From Barnesiella sp. An22 (GTDB lineage: Bacteria > Bacteroidota > Bacteroidia > Bacteroidales > Barnesiellaceae): a stretch of DNA of 53,393 nucleotides. Where the stretch lies: positions 1-53,393 of the forward strand of contig NZ_NFJR01000015.1 in assembly GCF_002159975.1 (NCBI RefSeq), given 5' to 3'. Positions within the stretch are counted from its first letter, which is position 1, and each line of letters opens with the position of its first letter. The translations under genes were made by a program, and so were the position numbers. Positions 52,612-53,393 of this stretch are shown piece after piece. Below the pieces are notes generated by a model. That model was not told where the DNA came from and did no database searches. It was given only the letters and a program-made list of their open reading frames with translations.

Positions 52612-53393
52612 TTACTGTTCAGGCGGAAAATTGCTTTCCAGATATTCGTTCAGGTCCTTGCATCCGGCATACAGGTCGGAACAGTCGTCAATCCTGTCAC
52701 CGTAGCGTTTCCGAAGGACGGCCAGTGTCCTTTTTCCGGCATCGTCATTGTCCAGGTAGCACCGGATCCTCCCGTAATTGTCCAGAAAAGGGAACGAACG
52801 TTCAAGCAGGGCCACCGAATTGAGGACCAGATAATCCTCACCGCGGCTGATGCCGAGTACCTTCCATGAAAGAAAGTCGATAAAGCCCTCAAAAAGGTTG
52901 CAGGTAAGCGATCCGTTGCGGATGACGGAGATGTCCTTGGGCGGCAGGCACCATTTCATGAACCTGGTCCGCAGCTCATAGCCTCCGCCCATGTTCCTGA
53001 AGCCGACGGCGAAATACCGCTTGCCGTACAGCCGGAACCGTACTTCCTCGCACTCTGCACGGGCAATTTCCGCAGGTATGCCGCGTCCCTTCAGATAGCC
53101 GAGCAGGGCATTACAGCGCAAGGGACCGCAAACCACCTCCTCGAAGCGGGAAGGCTCTTTGCGCTTTTCTGTCCTGACACTTTCCTTTTCTCTTTTCTGT
53201 CCGGCATATTCGGGGACTGTTCCTCCATATACTCCGGCGATGAACCTCGCCTGCGCCATGAAGCCGTCGCTTCCTGAAAGTTCCCCCGCAAGGGTGAAGA
53301 TGTCGCCTCCATGCCCGGTGCCGAAGTCATGCCATACGCCCTTACGGGTGTTCACATGGAACGAAGGTGTCCTTTCCTCACGGCACGGGGAGA
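52612..53393 (-). CDS. traP: DNA primase TraP (CHC2 zinc finger and Toprim), 5' end outside window
   Basis: The open frame runs off the right edge of the window: upstream of an internal GTG at 53355 it continues as SPCREERTPSFHVNTRKG, which is the end of a CHC2 zinc-binding primase domain. The Toprim part shows NLFEGFIDFLSW (Glu) and YLDNDDAGKRTL (DxD). It makes primers on the transferred strand. It is 27 bases ahead of traQ. Partial; the first cysteines of the zinc finger are missing here. Confidence 0.85.
   Translation of the reverse strand, partial: SPCREERTPSFHVNTRKGVWHDFGTGHGGDIFTLAGELSGSDGFMAQARFIAGVYGGTVPEYAGQKREKESVRTEKRKEPSRFEEVVCGPLRCNALLGYLKGRGIPAEIARAECEEVRFRLYGKRYFAVGFRNMGGGYELRTRFMKWCLPPKDISVIRNGSLTCNLFEGFIDFLSWKVLGISRGEDYLVLNSVALLERSFPFLDNYGRIRCYLDNDDAGKRTLAVLRKRYGDRIDDCSDLYAGCKDLNEYLESNFPPEQ

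Larger units (their letters stand above)
37940..53393. mobile_element. End of a CTnDOT-like integrative conjugative element (partial)
   Basis: Everything from roughly 38 kb to the right edge belongs to one conjugative element: the distal tra genes (lysozyme, TraQ, TraP primase) on the minus strand and a block of accessory genes on the plus strand, all of families commonly found in Bacteroidales conjugative transposons. Arginine codons AGG/AGA and AAG-rich text become common here, unlike the left part. Integrase, mobilisation and the remaining tra genes are not in the window. The left boundary is approximate. Confidence 0.85.

Noticed and set aside
37540-53393. tRNA gene as element attachment site
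   Set aside because: No cloverleaf-like sequence found in the junction; the nearest candidate is a CTnDOT-type core without tRNA.
1-53393. CRISPR arrays, rRNA genes and insertion sequences
   Set aside because: No regularly spaced short repeats, no rRNA signatures and no transposase frames with terminal inverted repeats were seen.

Overview
The window looks like a chromosomal segment of a GC-rich member of the Bacteroidales. The signs are TAnnTTTG-type -7 promoter elements in front of many genes with no recognisable Shine-Dalgarno sequences, a hybrid two-component regulator (HTCS) next to glycan genes, the Bacteroidetes-type cluster dnaN / exonuclease / coaBC / DUF4835 / recN / rlmB, a T9SS-like C-terminal domain, and a CTnDOT-type conjugative element. 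The species cannot be fixed from the sequence; a Barnesiella-like lineage is only a guess.

About 0.1-9.4 kb: an MFS drug-type exporter faces a three-gene RND efflux operon (fusion protein, pump, outer-membrane channel; minus strand). Divergent from the efflux operon is a LytS/LytTR-type two-component pair. About 9.6-23.7 kb: a carbohydrate locus with a GH29 fucosidase, a SusD-less TonB-dependent receptor-like barrel, GH32 and GH36 glycosidases, a sugar MFS permease, a PfkB sugar kinase and an HTCS with a periplasmic sugar-binding domain. GH32 plus GH36 plus a fructokinase-like enzyme fits sucrose or raffinose-family oligosaccharides: receptor import, periplasmic cleavage, inner-membrane uptake, phosphorylation. 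About 23.7-31 kb: a HAD phosphatase, an atypical LuxR-type regulator co-transcribed with a hemerythrin protein, an amidase, a small lipoprotein, a large secreted YD-repeat protein and a doubly broken Crp/Fnr gene. About 31-37.7 kb: the housekeeping cluster dnaN to rlmB on the minus strand.

About 37.9-53.4 kb: base composition and codon choice change (more AGG/AGA arginine codons, fewer TCGAC-type strings) and the right part of the window is one end of an integrative conjugative element. It holds a one-directional accessory block (methylase-helicase fusion, ArdA-type antirestriction protein, DUF4120/4121/4313/3871-like proteins, a J-domain protein, DUF1848), then the distal tra operon on the opposite strand (lysozyme, TraQ, TraP primase, the last running off the window).

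The most unusual signal is a roughly 160-base element present three times in the accessory block (38037-38198, 43139-43296, 48832-48998). Each copy ends 36-52 bases before the start codon of a gene run. The copies share fixed loop sequences, but their long stems differ in sequence and keep pairing, which is direct evidence for a conserved fold, as a structured mRNA leader or as a hairpin promoter used on transferred single-stranded DNA. I cannot match it to a named family.
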